Assembly (NCBI GenBank): GCA_941918925.1 | Contig: OW799234.1 | Coordinates: 63,530,968-63,594,967, forward strand | Source: Phyto melanocephala | Lineage: Eukaryota; Arthropoda; Insecta; Diptera; Rhinophoridae | Direction: 5' to 3' | Length of the DNA: 64,000 bases | Shown here: piece after piece, positions 34,692 through 45,906 of the stretch | How positions within the stretch are numbered: the first letter of the stretch is position 1 | Layout: the number at the start of each line of letters is the position of its first letter | Translations under genes and position numbers: made by a program | The notes under the pieces: generated by a model | Told to the model about the DNA's origin: nothing | The model's input: the letters and a program-made list of their open reading frames with translations, nothing else | The model's database searches: none

Positions 34692-35587
34692 ATGGCTAAA
34701 CAATTATTAGGAAAATTAGCTATTGTTACTGGTATGTTGAACTTGCAGTGCTATGCAATTGTATAAACAAATTTACATAGACATTAATAAAAATTAAAAA
34801 AAAAATAAATGTAGGAGCCGGCTCTGGTATTGGACGTAGCACATGCCGTGTACTTAAAGATTATGGAGCAAAAGTTATAGCAGCTGATCGTAATATAATG
34901 GCAGCCGAAGAGACGGCCAAACATTTAGGCAATGGTAAGTTGAGTTTTAATTAGCCACCTAAAAATATGTTTCATTTCCTACTTTTTTTTTCTTCATGTT
35001 CAACAGATTTTTTTTTAGAAATCGATGTTTCCTCATTCGACAGTGTTTGTCAAGCCGTCAACCATACATGCACTAAATTTAAAACGGCACCCTCTGTGGT
35101 GGTTAACTCAGCTGGAATTACACGAGATGGCTATATACTAAAAATGCCAGTACACGATTACGATGATGTCTATAGTGTAAATTTAAAAGGCACCTTTCTG
35201 GTGACACAGCAATTTGCCAAGGCTATGATTGAGCATGACGTTAAGACTGGCAGCGTCATTAATATTTCAAGCATAGTGGCTAAAATGAACAATATTGGTC
35301 AGGCAAATTATTCAGCCTCAAAAGCTGGTGTCATTTCATTTACTGAGGTGGCTGCAAAAGAATTTGGTAAATTTGGCATTCGGGTCAATGCTATCATGCC
35401 CGGTTACATCAATACACCGATGGTAGAGACGATTCCCGAAAATATAAAAGAACAAATAATGTTGCGTTGTCCACTGGGTCGCATGGGTGAACCCAATGAA
35501 ATAGCCGAAGTAATTGCGTTCTTAGCATCTGATAAATCATCGTATCTTAATGGAGCTGCCATTGAAGTAACAGGTGGCCTTAAGTGA
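34692..35587 (+). CDS. Short-chain dehydrogenase/reductase, HSD17B8/FabG-like
   Basis: An NAD(P)-dependent oxidoreductase of the classical SDR family. The closest type is 17-beta-hydroxysteroid dehydrogenase 8, which with CBR4 forms the mitochondrial 3-ketoacyl-ACP reductase. Three exons, 34692-34731, 34815-34934 and 35007-35587, join in frame to 246 residues. I see the TGAGSGIG nucleotide-binding loop (13-20), NSAG (87-90), catalytic Asn112, Ser142, Tyr155 and Lys159 (YSASK), and the end AAIEVTGGLK. The block NISSIVAKMNNIGQANYSAS closely follows bacterial FabG. Exon 3 has two in-frame acceptors 12 bp apart. The upstream one (after CAACAG at 35006) adds DFFL and gives the loop length I expect for HSD17B8. 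AATAAA at about 35760 may be the poly(A) signal. Other FabG-like SDRs are possible. Confidence 0.9.
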
Positions 35588-35979
35588 GAAATTTGTATGT
35601 TGAAATGGGTTTCTAAGTAAATGACTGTGAAATGGAGATGATAATGGTTATGCTGGTGATGATGATAATGATTTTTGTGGTAGTGCTGATAATGGTGTGC
35701 AAATTGTTGTTTTTTTTACATTTGTACATTTGTAATTTAGGTGAAGCATTTATGCGAATTAATAAACTGATGTGTAAAATATGTACTATTACATTTATCG
35801 AAAATTTTTTTATAAATTATGGAATGTTTTCTATTAATCAAGTACCTGCTTGGTTAAAAAATCTTATTGAACAAATATTTGCCACAAATAGAAACTTTAC
35901 CATATATTTGTTTAAAAAAAATATAAAATTAAGTATTTAGAAGATTTTTTATTTAGGATTATTCGAAATATCAGTTTAA
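35588..35979 (+). other. 3' flank of the SDR gene
   Basis: Begins with a GATGAT-rich stretch, then AT-rich sequence with AATAAA near 35760. The open frame through it reads as simple-sequence translation. Confidence 0.45.
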
Positions 35980-36790
35980 TTATAATCACGCCATCTTTGA
36001 TATGTTATTTCTACATGGTTAGCTGTATTCTACTAGTCAAGCTTTATCATTTGATATTCATACTGATAGGGTCAATCTCCTTCGTTTGATACTAATATTG
36101 AGCAGAATTAATATTTGTTTATTTTATTACTAAACTTGCTACATATAAAAATTCATGTATTGTTTTAAAATGGTGGCCATCACGGATTATATATATATTT
36201 TTTAGTTTTTATTTTACTAGTCAACACCCTTCTTTTGATACCTATGCTGCTCCTATACCTATGTTGTCAAAAACTAAAAAAATGGATTTTCGTTTGCAAA
36301 AAAAAAACACTAAAAAATGTTGTAATTTTGTGCTTATATCTTAGTTAGTTTCAAACTGCTTTGTTAGTTTTTCAACGCAATAATTTGAGTGACGACTTGT
36401 GTTTTGGTGCCTTTAGTCTATCCGAAAATTAAATGGGATTTTTAGAAACTTGCCTATAAGTTTAATGGCTAATGACCATTTTGTTACGAATAGCTTTAAA
36501 GGCATATCATAGCTACAAATAATAGCAAAAAACCCTAGTGCTTTAAGTATTGATTTTTATGATAAAAATATAGAATATAAACAGAGGTAGTCGTGTGTAT
36601 TTGCTTTAGGAAAGATTTATTTTCGGATTTTGGCATAAGATAAAAGCAATACGTGGGGGCTTCAAAAATCTTATTTCAATACAGGGGCAGATGGACATGA
36701 ATCAAACTCCCTTAGAAATAAGCTTTTCAAATATATACATATATAAATATTGTAAAAATTATAAACGCAATTACAAATTTATAATAATAT
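35980..36790 (-). repeat. Divergent HINE-like element (copy F), inverted
   Basis: Contains three ATTCTACTAGTCAA/TTTTACTAGTCAA modules with ATTTGATATTCAT- or TTTTGATACCTAT-type continuations, and TTGCCTATAAGTTTAATGGC. It ends with a degraded GTAAAAATTATAAACGCAAT, the inverse of the family's left end. A further left-end-like stretch, ACAAGTAAGATCACTGTATT, starts at about 36860. Confidence 0.5.
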
Positions 36791-38141
36791 AAGTTGAAAA
36801 CAATTCAAAGAGCAAAAGCAACACCTACAGCTAAAAAAACGGATAAAAGGCGTTAAAATTAACAAGTAAGATCACTGTATTTGGCTGTGTCAAATTTTTG
36901 ATACCCACCATCATTTTCTTGTACTTTTTTTGTTTAGCACAAAATGTATTATTTAGTTATTAACAGCAATCGCTATAAAATAATCTCTTTATACTGAAAT
37001 ATGTTTAACTTTCTTTGTATAACTTCGATATGCTAGTAAAATATTTTCGTAAATTTAATCTTTCAATGAAAGTGGACGTTAAAGTAGGCGTGTCAATAAA
37101 GTTTTTGCTAATAATACAACTAAAATATTTCAATAGAGTCATTCTTCCAAAAACTTTGTTCATAGAAAAACTATATGAGCTTGAGATAAGGCGTTATATG
37201 AGCGGCGGGAGTAAAAGTAGGCGTGAAACAGTAATTTTCAATTAGTAAAAACCCATTAACAAAAAAGCAATGTTTGCAGCATCTTATATCTAGTTTTGTA
37301 GGTTTTATTACGTTTTAACTTTTTTTAAACACATTCTTCACAGAACTTGAATTTTCGTAATAAAGTTGAACGATTTGTAAACGTTGTTCAGGCGTAAGTC
37401 TTTCCATTATGAAATGCCAAACAATACCAAACAAAAATAACATGACAGTACTAGAATGTGTTAATATGTTCTAAATTATCCATGCGATTAGACGTGTTTG
37501 CTAAAGGAATTTTTTATAGGCAAATTAGATTTTCCAATATAACATACATTAATTTAAATTTTTATGAATTAAGAAAAAAGTTAAGGCAAAAAATATTTGT
37601 TATTCATTCAGTTATTTATATTTTTCTTAATTTTGTAAAATGTTTTATGTACCCCAAAAAAGAAAATGTCGAAAACTAGAAAAAAAAAACAAAACTAAAA
37701 CGTGTAGCCATTACTTTACAAATCAAAATTAAAAATTTGAGATCGCCTTCGAAATGGAGAAGGCTCAACCTTTCATGGCAAAATGTTCGGTATAAACGAA
37801 GCCACAGTAAGAAATATAAAAAAATTAAATTTAAATTAGGCAAATGGTGTCTTCTGGAACGAAACCATCTGTTGAATCTTCATTATACACTAGAGATTCT
37901 ACTAAAGAAAAAATGGAAAAAGCACTCATAATAAAATTGAATAACCTATTCTCTTTGTTAACAACATAGCTGTTTTACGTAATTGCTTTTGGTTCCTGAA
38001 CTTGTCATATATTTTTTTAGACTACTGTTAAGCTTAGAGTGAATATCTTTGTTTTTCTTTAATAACTATGCATGTGTAAACACACATTATGTATGTGATT
38101 AAATAAAATAAACATGAACAGTTGTTCTTAAAAATCCTTAT
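36791..38141. other. Intergenic; mariner N-terminal scrap on the minus strand
   Basis: At 37318-37409 the minus strand encodes MERLTPEQRLQIVQLYYE followed by NSSSVKNVFKK, the beginning of a DD41D mariner transposase, cut off there. Otherwise no gene. Confidence 0.6.
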
Positions 38142-38940
38142 TATACCCTTCACCTGTGGTGCTTTGTCATTCCGTTTGTAATTTCTACAATTTTCATTTT
38201 CGATAAAGTATATATTTTCTGAAAGCTTATGAATAGAGGAGTCGTTTAAGCCTGAATCCCAGCTGACCCAAAAGGAAAATTTTTTTATTTTATATATTAT
38301 TTATATTTTTATTATTATTTTTTTAAATTTTTTTTTAATTATTTAAAAATTTTTTTTTTAATATTTGTTTTTAATACTTTTTTTTTGTATTTTTTTTTTT
38401 TTTTTTTGCAAACATTCATACGTAAACTCAATTTATAATTTTGCAATGGGATGTTTTGTATATGTATGTATGTACGTATTTCAATGGTGATACAAACAAT
38501 TGTTATTGCATGGCTACACGTTGTGAAGGGTATATGTGACAGCGCATAGAAAAAGGGACCTAAGGGTAAAAACATATTTTGTTCAGGAGAGCCATTTTAA
38601 AGATTAAATGATTTTTCTATTTTTTAAATTGTTCATAAGGAAAAAAATAAATTTTTTGTAGTTTCGTAAAATCAAGTTATTTTGTTAATTTAGTCGGAGA
38701 AAAAATGAAAATAAATAAATTTTACCATTAGGTCCCTTTCTATTTGCGCTTAGAATCGTCGACTTCACTTTTATAAAACGCGCATATCTCTGGGAGGGAA
38801 CACTTTAGGGGCACGGGATCGGTCTCATTCGATGCTCAGATGTTGTCCTCATCAAAAAAAAAAGCGAAAATTGTTTTTTTTACCCTTAGGTCCCTTTCTC
38901 TGTGCGCTGTCACATATAAGATTAGCACTATTACTTGTTT
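38142..38940 (+). mobile_element. HINE-like element (copy H) with nested MITE
   Basis: Starts TATACCCTTCACCTGTGGTG and GTCATTCCGTTTGTAATTTC, then a shortened core, TTGTGAAGGGTATA at 38521-38534, and after the nested insertion TATAAGATTAGCACTATTAC. The terminal GGCACGGCC hairpin seen in other copies is deleted here. Confidence 0.75.
38535..38914. mobile_element. 380-bp TA-flanked MITE inside copy H
   Basis: Termini TGTGACAGCGCA followed by AGAAAAAGGGACCTAAGGGT are inverted over about 37 bp with few mismatches. Removing the insert and one TA restores GGGTATATAAGATT, exactly the sequence of uninterrupted family members, so the target duplication is TA. A partial third copy of the terminus (TTAGGTCCCTTTCTATTTGC) lies inside at about 38727-38755. 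Non-coding. Confidence 0.9.
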
Positions 38941-39038
38941 TTCACTAATTTCAATAGGTTTTAGAGATAAGTAACCAATTACCTACTTTGCTTAAGAACA
39001 ATGTACTATATTTTTTTTTTTTTCCTAAAACCAATTAC

Positions 39039-40514
39039 CATACATGGGTACTTTGCAGTACCAGTACTTCTTCAGTATTTTTTTTTTACTTTTGCTGCAC
39101 TTGAATTTTCGTTACCAGTATATTTTTATTAATTACTGTTAAAAAAAAATTCAGTAATCAGTAAATTTTACTGAATATTGAAAAAAATCAGTAATCATTA
39201 AATTTTACTGATTACTGATAAGAATGCAGTATCGGGAGGTTTTTACTACCTATACATACAAAAAAAACAAGAATTATAAAACTAAGAATTTGCGTACTCA
39301 ATAAACGTTAATAAAACGAAATTTCAACATGCATATAAAACAACGGAACAGATGAACGAACCTAATGTACATTTTAGTAATCAAGTTTTTACTCGATAGC
39401 AAAATAGAAATCGAAATTAATTTTTTAAATTTAAAATAATTTAATAAAAAATATAAAAATAAATAAAAAAAAATTTTGTTCGACTGACCGAGCGGGGATT
39501 CGAACATGTGGATCGTGGAGGGATCGTTTTAAGTACCAATTTATCGACCCCTTGTATAACAAGATGGAATTCTCTTTATGATTCAGTAAAGAAGTTGCTA
39601 CAACATAAGGCAAATCTACCGGAATTGTGCTATCGTCTTTCCATCCCCACTATTCTTGCTGATGAAATTGAGTATTTTCTGATCCAGCCTGACACTTGGG
39701 ATGCCATTATTGCCGCAATAACAATACCTGAAATAAAGCTAAGGTTTCTAAAATCACTTTTAGAAACGGCAACGGGGAAAACAGAAGAAGAAGTTAAGAA
39801 AATGTTTAAACATATGTTGTAAAATATGGAAAAATACCCACAATTGAAAGCCGTGCTTTGCCTCAAAGACCGCAAAAATCATTTTTAGATTTTGGAGAGG
39901 AAAGTAATGGTAACGTTTTGCATCTTATTTTAATAAAAATTTTGTATTTATTATTTACATCCTTATCTTATTTTCTTAAACAGATGCGGGCATAACTATT
40001 AATTTGGCAAACTATCTCCAGGAAACAATTTTTTACCTGGCCGAACAAGACACTAGCATAAATTGTCTGCATAATTACAGTGCTATTAAAAACGTGTTTT
40101 TGAAATACAATACTCCTTTGCCTTCGTCTGCTCCTGTAGAAAGATTGTTTTCTTTCGCTGGGATTTTGAATCGTGCCAGAAGACAAAAACTCAGTGATAC
40201 AAATTTTGAAATGCTTGTATAAGGAAAAGCCAATAATATATAAAGTCTTTTATCTTTATTCAACAATTTAAATTACAAATATTTCTTGTGCTAAACCCGC
40301 AAAGCTTTGTGCTTGTCAACAAAAAAAAAAAAAAAAAAACGTAATCGTGACTCAATTTTCAATAATCAGTAAACTTTTCTGAATACTGATTTTTTCTTCC
40401 AGTAATCAGTAAAAATTTACTGGTAATGAAAATTATATTGCATTACCAGTAAGCATTTACTGATTACTGAAACGCTTGCTGCAGTGAAAAAGTAATGCAG
40501 TATGCCCATGTATG
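39039..40514 (+). mobile_element. hAT transposon with perfect 8-bp target duplication
   Basis: CCAATTAC flanks both sides (39031-39038 and 40515-40522). The ends start CATACATGGG(T/C)A. Inside each end are many copies, in both orientations, of a CAGTAATCAGTAAA / TTTACTGATTACTG motif, as expected for hAT subterminal transposase sites. It contains a hAT transposase remnant. An anticodon-less GAGCGGGGATTCGAACATGT block at about 39490 resembles a tRNA B-box region and may be a nested scrap. Confidence 0.92.
39508..40222 (+). pseudogene. hAT transposase, 5'-truncated
   Basis: C-terminal portion of a hAT transposase. The first open part has STPCITRWNSLYDSVKKLLQ, the conserved TRWNS block, then HKANLPELCYRLSIP. 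After a frame change near 39822 the frame QKSFLDFGEESN ends at a GT donor (39910). A plausible intron runs to the AG at 39983, and reading resumes with [16 protein letters not shown]. The end is [20 protein letters not shown] and then [14 protein letters not shown], the C-terminal dimerisation (hATC) motif. The N-terminal zinc finger and first catalytic region are missing. The element is non-functional. Confidence 0.88.
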
Positions 40515-40737
40515 CCAATTACCGTGTAAAAACAGAATTATGGGGTATACACCACCATTTTTTTGGTGGTGTGTATAAAAATTTTGATATATGTACATAT
40601 AAGCCTGTTCTTTTGAATTTTTTTTAAGTTAGAGGTGATTTTTTATTTCGTTTCTATTTTAAACAAATTTAACAATTTCATACAAGTTGTCTATGTTTCA
40701 GAATTATTTTGATCATTTGTTTTCATTATAAGTTTGT

Positions 40738-41739
40738 TTAAGAAGCCACAATGCGACGACGTTTGTTCTTATTGCCGCGTCTGCGATTGTTACGTCTCTT
40801 GATTACACGGCGCTTGCCAGGTCGACTTCTATTGTTGCTGCTAAACATAACGCGTTGTCCATTTTTGAAGTAACCTTGATATTTGGCTGGTATACGTACA
40901 CTTATAACTTGACCACGTGTGGCACCACGGCGTCTTAAATTAATGCGAGCTGGAGATCGATTAGCCTTAGCCTCCGCAGAAGCCTTTACGTTTTGATCAG
41001 TAACAATGTATTCTTGAGCTTTAGAATCAAATATAGCAGCCAAGGCTTGTTCATCATCAACAGCATCATCATCTTCTTCGGTTTCCTTGTCATTTTCTTC
41101 GAAATGATCGCGTCCATAAAGGAGAATACGATTACCGCCAGCACCAGCACCATTATTAGCGCCAGCACCAGTATTAGCGCCAGTACCAGTATCAGCGCCA
41201 GCACCAGTGCCAGCACCAGTATCAGCACCACCTCCAGTACTACTGTCTCCTGCATTTGTTGTTGGTGGCAAGGGTTCAGTTGTAATTGTACCGCTAGCAG
41301 TAGGAATTGTACCTTCTGATGTAAAAGTACTGGTAGTTGGAGAACCTACGCCAGTAATAATAATGGGTATAATGGGTTGTTTCTGGTTCTGGTTCTGGCC
41401 AAACATATTTTTAAACGAAAACTTTTTCATAAACAAACGGCCACTAGAAGTATCCACTTTTTTGGATGAATCTTCATTTGTATCCAATTGATCGAAGTCA
41501 TTATTCTGATTGTTAGCTTCTTTAATATTATCCTCTTCCATATGATCTGAATGTAGTAGTCTGTAAGCTAAATTATTGACCATAACATTAAAGCAAAATC
41601 AAACATCTCGTACACATACATATTTATGTGTGTATTATTTATGTAATTGCTTACCTTTAGCTGGTTCGGGCTTTGGTTCGGCCAATGTTATTACGGCAAA
41701 TGCTGCCAACAGAACAAATACAAGAGATAAGAACTTCAT
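40738..41739 (-). CDS. Secreted Gly/Thr-rich, acidic-then-basic protein (family member 1)
   Basis: Function not recognised. Two exons: 41739-41655 (28 codons plus one base) and 41567-40738, giving 304 residues. The start at 41739 gives MKFLSLVFVLLAAFAVITLA, a clean signal peptide, and the intron (GTAAGC...TTTAG) follows in phase 1, continuing AYRLLHSDH. The mature protein has an Asp/Asn-rich stretch and the motif KQPIIPIIITG. A Ser/Thr/Pro segment leads to a Gly-Ala-Asp-Thr run (GAGTGAGADTGTGANTGAGA), then an acidic cluster (EENDKETEEDDDAVDDE). The very basic C-terminus is rich in Arg, Lys and Asn and ends NKRRRIVAS. It is a duplicate of 46654-47315, sharing signal peptide, intron position and upstream DNA. 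TATAAA lies on the minus strand at 41856-41851, about 110 bp before the start codon. Confidence 0.85.
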
Positions 41740-41835
41740 AATTGAAACTGCTTTTTAATTGACAATTAAAAAAATTTTTAAATAAAATATCTAGTGGTTG
41801 CTGTGATTGCAAATCATTGTTTAATAATCATCGAT

Positions 41836-41880
41836 CGTCAATCAAAGGTTTTTATACTATTTCAAATCTTTTCCTTAGAC
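41836..41880 (-). promoter_or_regulatory. Core promoter of family member 1
   Basis: Minus strand: GATTTGAAATAGTATAAAAA followed by CCTTTGATTGACGATCGAT. A TATA box lies about 110 bp before the ATG, and the block is almost the same ahead of the paralogue (47405-47450). Transcription start not determined. Confidence 0.7.
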
Positions 41881-41939
41881 AAACATATATACACAGTCTA
41901 AAAATTAAAAATCATCTCGTATTCATCAACTATTTATTA

Positions 41940-42097
41940 TTATGTTATGGTTGATGAAAGAATTTATTAATGCTCAAGTACCCATCAAACGGTAAATTGG
42001 AAAGTACATTTATTCTTCTTCACTTAACTGTTTGTTTACTTATCATTTCTTTTAGACGCTCAAGAACTTTTAAGTCCACTATAAAAGTGCTCTAGGC
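41940..42097. promoter_or_regulatory. Conserved distal upstream blocks of family member 1
   Basis: CCACTATAAAAGTGCTCTAG plus GC at 42076-42097 is identical to 47629-47650 upstream of the paralogue. A GAATTTATT...CTCAAGT...CCATCAAAC block at about 41957-41990 is also shared. The CTATAAAAG could be a TATA box pointing away from the gene, or simply retained duplication. Confidence 0.5.
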
Positions 42098-42245
42098 AAT
42101 TTCATACATGAATTTTGCAAATGGTAAAGAAATTGTAATCTTTGCAGTAGTAAGCGGTTATTTCATTTAAACGTACATGATCGTTGCTTAGGAATTTTAT
42201 TTCAAACTTAAACAGGTTTATTTAAATCTTTGGTTAAATAAAAAC

Positions 42246-42860
42246 AAGTAAGAGCGCTATATTCGGCCGTGCCGAATCTGATAATAGCCTTCACCGTCAT
42301 GTATAACGACTACATCGTAGCTTAGCCTAAATTTTAGATTTCATGCAATGCGCCATTTTCTTTATTATTTTCGACGTCATCTTTAACTTAAAGTTTTAAC
42401 ATAGGTAACTGTATTCTACTAGTCAAGTCCTTTCATTTGCTCCCCATATTGTTGGAGTCACTTTGTTCTGACGGCATCTTGGATTTTACACTTTTTTACA
42501 TTCTAACTTTGCCGATTAGTGACAAATTTGTCAAAAATTTTTCATGAGTATCTCCAGAGGCATATCAAATCTATAAATAGTAACAACCGTGTCTATCAAT
42601 TATCATTATTAAGTGAAAAAAAGAAAGGCAGACGTGTTTAGTTGCTTATATCTGAAATAGTTATGGGGCGATTGTGCTGATTTCCAACGCCAATCTGCTC
42701 CCGGACAGACGAATAAAAATATTTAAAGTGCCCAGTTTAACGCACACCTTCCGTAGAAAGCTTCATCATAAATTCATACATTTACTATATGGAAATAGAT
42801 TTTGAAAGAATAAGGGACTATATATTTCAAAATATATACTTTGAATTATGAAGCAGAAAT
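42246..42860 (-). repeat. Divergent HINE-like element (copy I), inverted
   Basis: Begins ACAAGTAAGAGCGCTATATT with an intact hairpin ATTCGGC-CGT-GCCGAAT. Then it carries the ATTCTACTAGTCAAGTCCTT module and a GACGGCATCTTGGATTTTAC module shared with copies E and F. The far end is not clearly defined. Confidence 0.6.
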
Positions 42861-43189
42861 TACTTTGACACGCCAACTTTAAAGCTCACATCTCAAATAT
42901 TTTGGTAAAAACAAGGGATAGTTAATATTACTCCTTTTGAAAATTATTAAGGTGAGTTTCATTTTGAGAATAAATATAAGAAAGTAATTTAATAGCAAAT
43001 TGGACTTTAACAAAGAAGAAATTAGCCTATAGTGATTACAGTTGTAAACAAAATAAAACTATTTTGTGGCAAAATGAAATATTTTGTGGCAAAATAAATT
43101 GGTGGTGGGTATTAAAAATTTGGCATAAACGAAAATGTATGTCTGTATGTATGTATGTTTGTATGTATGTATGTATGTATGTATGTAAG
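42861..43189. other. Intergenic with (TATG)n microsatellite
   Basis: AT-rich. TATG repeats run from about 43139 to 43187, directly abutting the poly(A) end of the LINE fragment. Confidence 0.6.
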
Positions 43190-43980
43190 TTTTTTTTTTT
43201 ATTAACGAGGTGAAATCATCGAAAGACCCTGGTACTCAGGTCAACCAGGAGTGCGTGACTTTAACACGCTAAAACACCTCGGTACACTAGCCCAAAATCC
43301 CTGCGGAACTACCACAAAGCTATACATCGCAGGGGGGGAAGGTACAACACCCAAACTATAACATCCTATTACGGATTTTCTCAACCCTACGAAGTTCAAT
43401 GAGAACCAATCTAGCATATTCACATACATACTCCTAACTACGTGCAGAGGACAACATAATCTCCACTATATTACTGTGATCAACACTACGGCCTATCATC
43501 CCCTCAAGGTGTATTCTCTCCCTATCAAAACGCGAGCACGAAAAGAATACATGTTCAGCATTCTCCTCGACGTTACCATCACAACTCGGACAGAACGGAG
43601 AAGTATCATGACCAAATCTGTATAAGTAAGACCGGAAACAACCGTGTCCACTAAGCAACTGCGTAACATAGAAGTCCAGATCCCCATGTGTTCGCTCAAG
43701 CCATGGGACTAAGTCAGGAATAAGAGAAAACGTCCATCTACCCTTCTCTGACAAGGACCATCGCCGCTGCCCCTCAGCAATCGTTTCAATATCTGAGAAG
43801 CCTCCGATCTGAAGATCAATTGGCATCATTTCCGCAATCACCAATGCTGCATCATCTGATACAGTCCGGAAAGCACAAATAACTCGCAAAGCAGCCAGTC
43901 TATATACTGGGCTTATAATTCCCCTATAGGTCTTCAACCCAAGAGCCCGAGACCAGATATATGAACATATTTAATGGAAT
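43190..43980 (-). mobile_element. 5'-truncated R1-type LINE fragment
   Basis: Minus-strand ORF2 end followed by about 190 bp of 3' UTR and a run of 11 A on the minus strand (43200-43190). The frame opens at about 43960, where similarity to ORF2 starts abruptly, so the 5' end is truncated as in most LINE insertions. Confidence 0.85.
43434..43970 (-). pseudogene. ORF2 C-terminus of an R1-clade retrotransposon
   Basis: Read from the upstream end: SRALGLKTYRGIISPVYRLA, DDAALVIAEMMPIDLQI, RRWSLSEKGRWTFSLIPDL, then HGDLDFYVTQLLSGHGCFRS. The Cys-His motif is FCPSCDGNVEENAEHVFFSC. The last two blocks are typical of the region after the reverse transcriptase in R1-like LINEs. The frame is open for 167 codons and has few signs of decay, so the insertion is fairly young. 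The reverse transcriptase and endonuclease parts are absent. The fragment is not mobile by itself. Confidence 0.88.
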
Positions 43981-44311
43981 AATGTTGGAAAAATCGTTGA
44001 ATAATCGGCACAGTTATAGGCAAAAATAATTTTGAGAAATATATCGTTGGTCACACCTAGAAAGACCCTAACTCAAAAAATTTTAATTTTACAGGAGAAG
44101 GTTAAAACGTAACAGAAACTGTATTATCATAATACACCTTCCTTCCTTTGTAAGATTGCTTATAAAACTATTGCATTAAATTTGTGTGTCGAGGTGTATA
44201 TGTGTGAAATGTATTAAAATCACTGAAAAACTCAATTTCGTAAAAAGTACGAGTTAGGAACTTTTTTTTTTTGAGGCCATTGATATATATTTTTTAATAT
44301 CTTTATATATA
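43981..44311. other. Intergenic; short divergent HINE-like scrap
   Basis: AATCGGCACAGTTATAGGCA near 44003 resembles internal blocks of copies C, E and I. No gene. Confidence 0.4.
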
Positions 44312-44915
44312 CCCAATAAGCATTTTGGCTGGAATTCAAGTGGAATTACATTTGAAATCCAGTCACAATTTGCAATTTCCAGTATTGAATAACAGTTGAA
44401 ACATAATTGAATTCAATAGCGAATCCAGCAAAATTTACCATTGAATTACAGTCGAACAAAACAGTACCTTTACAGTGTAATTCAAGCCTTGAATAACAGT
44501 GTGATTCAAGTTGAACCGAACCTGTTTTTATACTTGAATTCAAGCATGGAATTGCAGTGGAATTCAAGTCGAACCGAACCTGTTTTTACCGTTTAATTCA
44601 AGCATAGAATTTCAGTGTTATTTAAGCAATGGTACAACAGTATCTAAATAGTGTTATAACATTATTTTAACAATAATTTTCAACCCATTTTCTGCCACAT
44701 TTTTGACCCCATTTCCTCTTGTAAAAATATTAATTATGAAATCATCATTATCACCGCCGACAATGATTTGGCTATATGCTTCAAACAAATTTTTTGTTGT
44801 TTTTTTAACAAACTTCAAACAGACTGGAAAGAGGGTGGATTTCAAATGTAATTCCAGCTTGGATTCACACTGGAATTCCAACATTAAAATTCACAAAAAA
44901 TTTGTGCTTATTGGG
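44312..44915. mobile_element. 604-bp MITE with repeated GGAATTCAAG motifs
   Basis: Terminal inverted repeats CCCAATAAGCA at each end. Just inside lies a long inverted match, GGAATTACATTTGAAATCCA (20 bp identical, left about 44341-44361, right about 44849-44869). The left half also has a two-copy tandem repeat containing GAACCGAACCTGTTTTTA. ATA flanks both sides. Non-coding. Confidence 0.75.
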
Positions 44916-45044
44916 ATAGTTAATAAAGTTTATAATTAATATTTTGGACAAGCTAATAACACTAAAACACAATCCGTAGTCTCAAAAATTATTAACGTGA
45001 CTTAAAGAAAAAATTTTTTTAAGCCATTTTCTAGTATTTCCAGC

Positions 45045-45145
45045 AAAATCGGGTCCGATAGAAAAAAACCTAAAAACGGATTTGAATTAAGCGCGTCAAA
45101 ATCTCTATGTTCCACACATATATTTTTGTTTAAAGGCGGTTATTT
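45045..45145 (+). repeat. Fragment of the long inverted repeat of the 26.1-29.1 kb element
   Basis: ACGGATTTGAATTAAGCGCG followed by TCAAAATCTCTATGTTCCAC matches the outer right arm of the 3-kb element (about 28990-29090) with several mismatches. No internal coding part is nearby. Confidence 0.75.
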
Positions 45146-45906
45146 CATATTTTTTTTCTGAGTTTAGCGATCTGGCAATTAATGATGCAATACTTTTTAA
45201 TGCGACACTTAGGACTTCTTTTGACAACACCAAAAAGCTAGTTTTAAAATGAAAACAAAAGGACTAGAATAGAGATACCCAAACATGAAAAGCATTTTTT
45301 AAGGCCAATATGAAATAATAAGGATAAGAAAGCTAGTACTATGCAAAAAAAGAAAATTTTAAAGTAAAAGCACGTGTATTTGCTCTTCGAAAAAAAGCTT
45401 TACTTTGATGAAGTAATGGAGGTGAAAATGTGAATCAAGACATATCGACCGCTGTGCGAGAAATTATCGTATTTTACAAAAACAAAATTTTACGGGAGAG
45501 CGTTTTTATTATATTTAAATAAATAAAAATGTAAATGACACTGCTCCATACGATAAAATGTACACAGTGTTATCTCCATAACTTAAACAGTTATCGCTAT
45601 GATATTTTATCAGCAGATCGATTAATGGATGTAGAACCAATTTGAATAAAAAAGTTGATTTCTAAAAAAACGTAGCATACGATAATATCACGCACAGGGG
45701 TTGATATTACAATAAGCATAAGCGCATTTTGTGCTAAAAAAGGCTTAAAGCGAAAACCGCCATATACATTTGATGCCTTCCATAAGCTAGTTTTTAAGTA
45801 AGCCTTTACATTTCCCCTTTAAAAACTTGCTTCGTCCGAAGTGCTATTATTTTATTGGGTATCTAACATATACGTACATAAATAAATAGGTAAACTTATA
45901 CTTATG
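45146..45906. other. Intergenic; scrap of a short MITE near 45180-45240
   Basis: GCGACACTTAGGACTTCTTT near 45200 is the inverted left end of the MITE type at 6363 and 21203. Otherwise no structure. Confidence 0.4.

Noticed and set aside
37015..37245. 76-codon open frame with a lysine/serine-rich end
   Set aside because: Repeat-like DNA with no start context or recognisable motif.
39480..39530. tRNA-like GAGCGGGGATTCGAAC within the hAT element
   Set aside because: Too short for a tRNA, no partner stems; probably a repeat scrap.
40993..41491. Overlapping plus-strand Ser/Thr-rich and Val/Pro-rich frames
   Set aside because: Antisense of the repetitive centre of family member 1.
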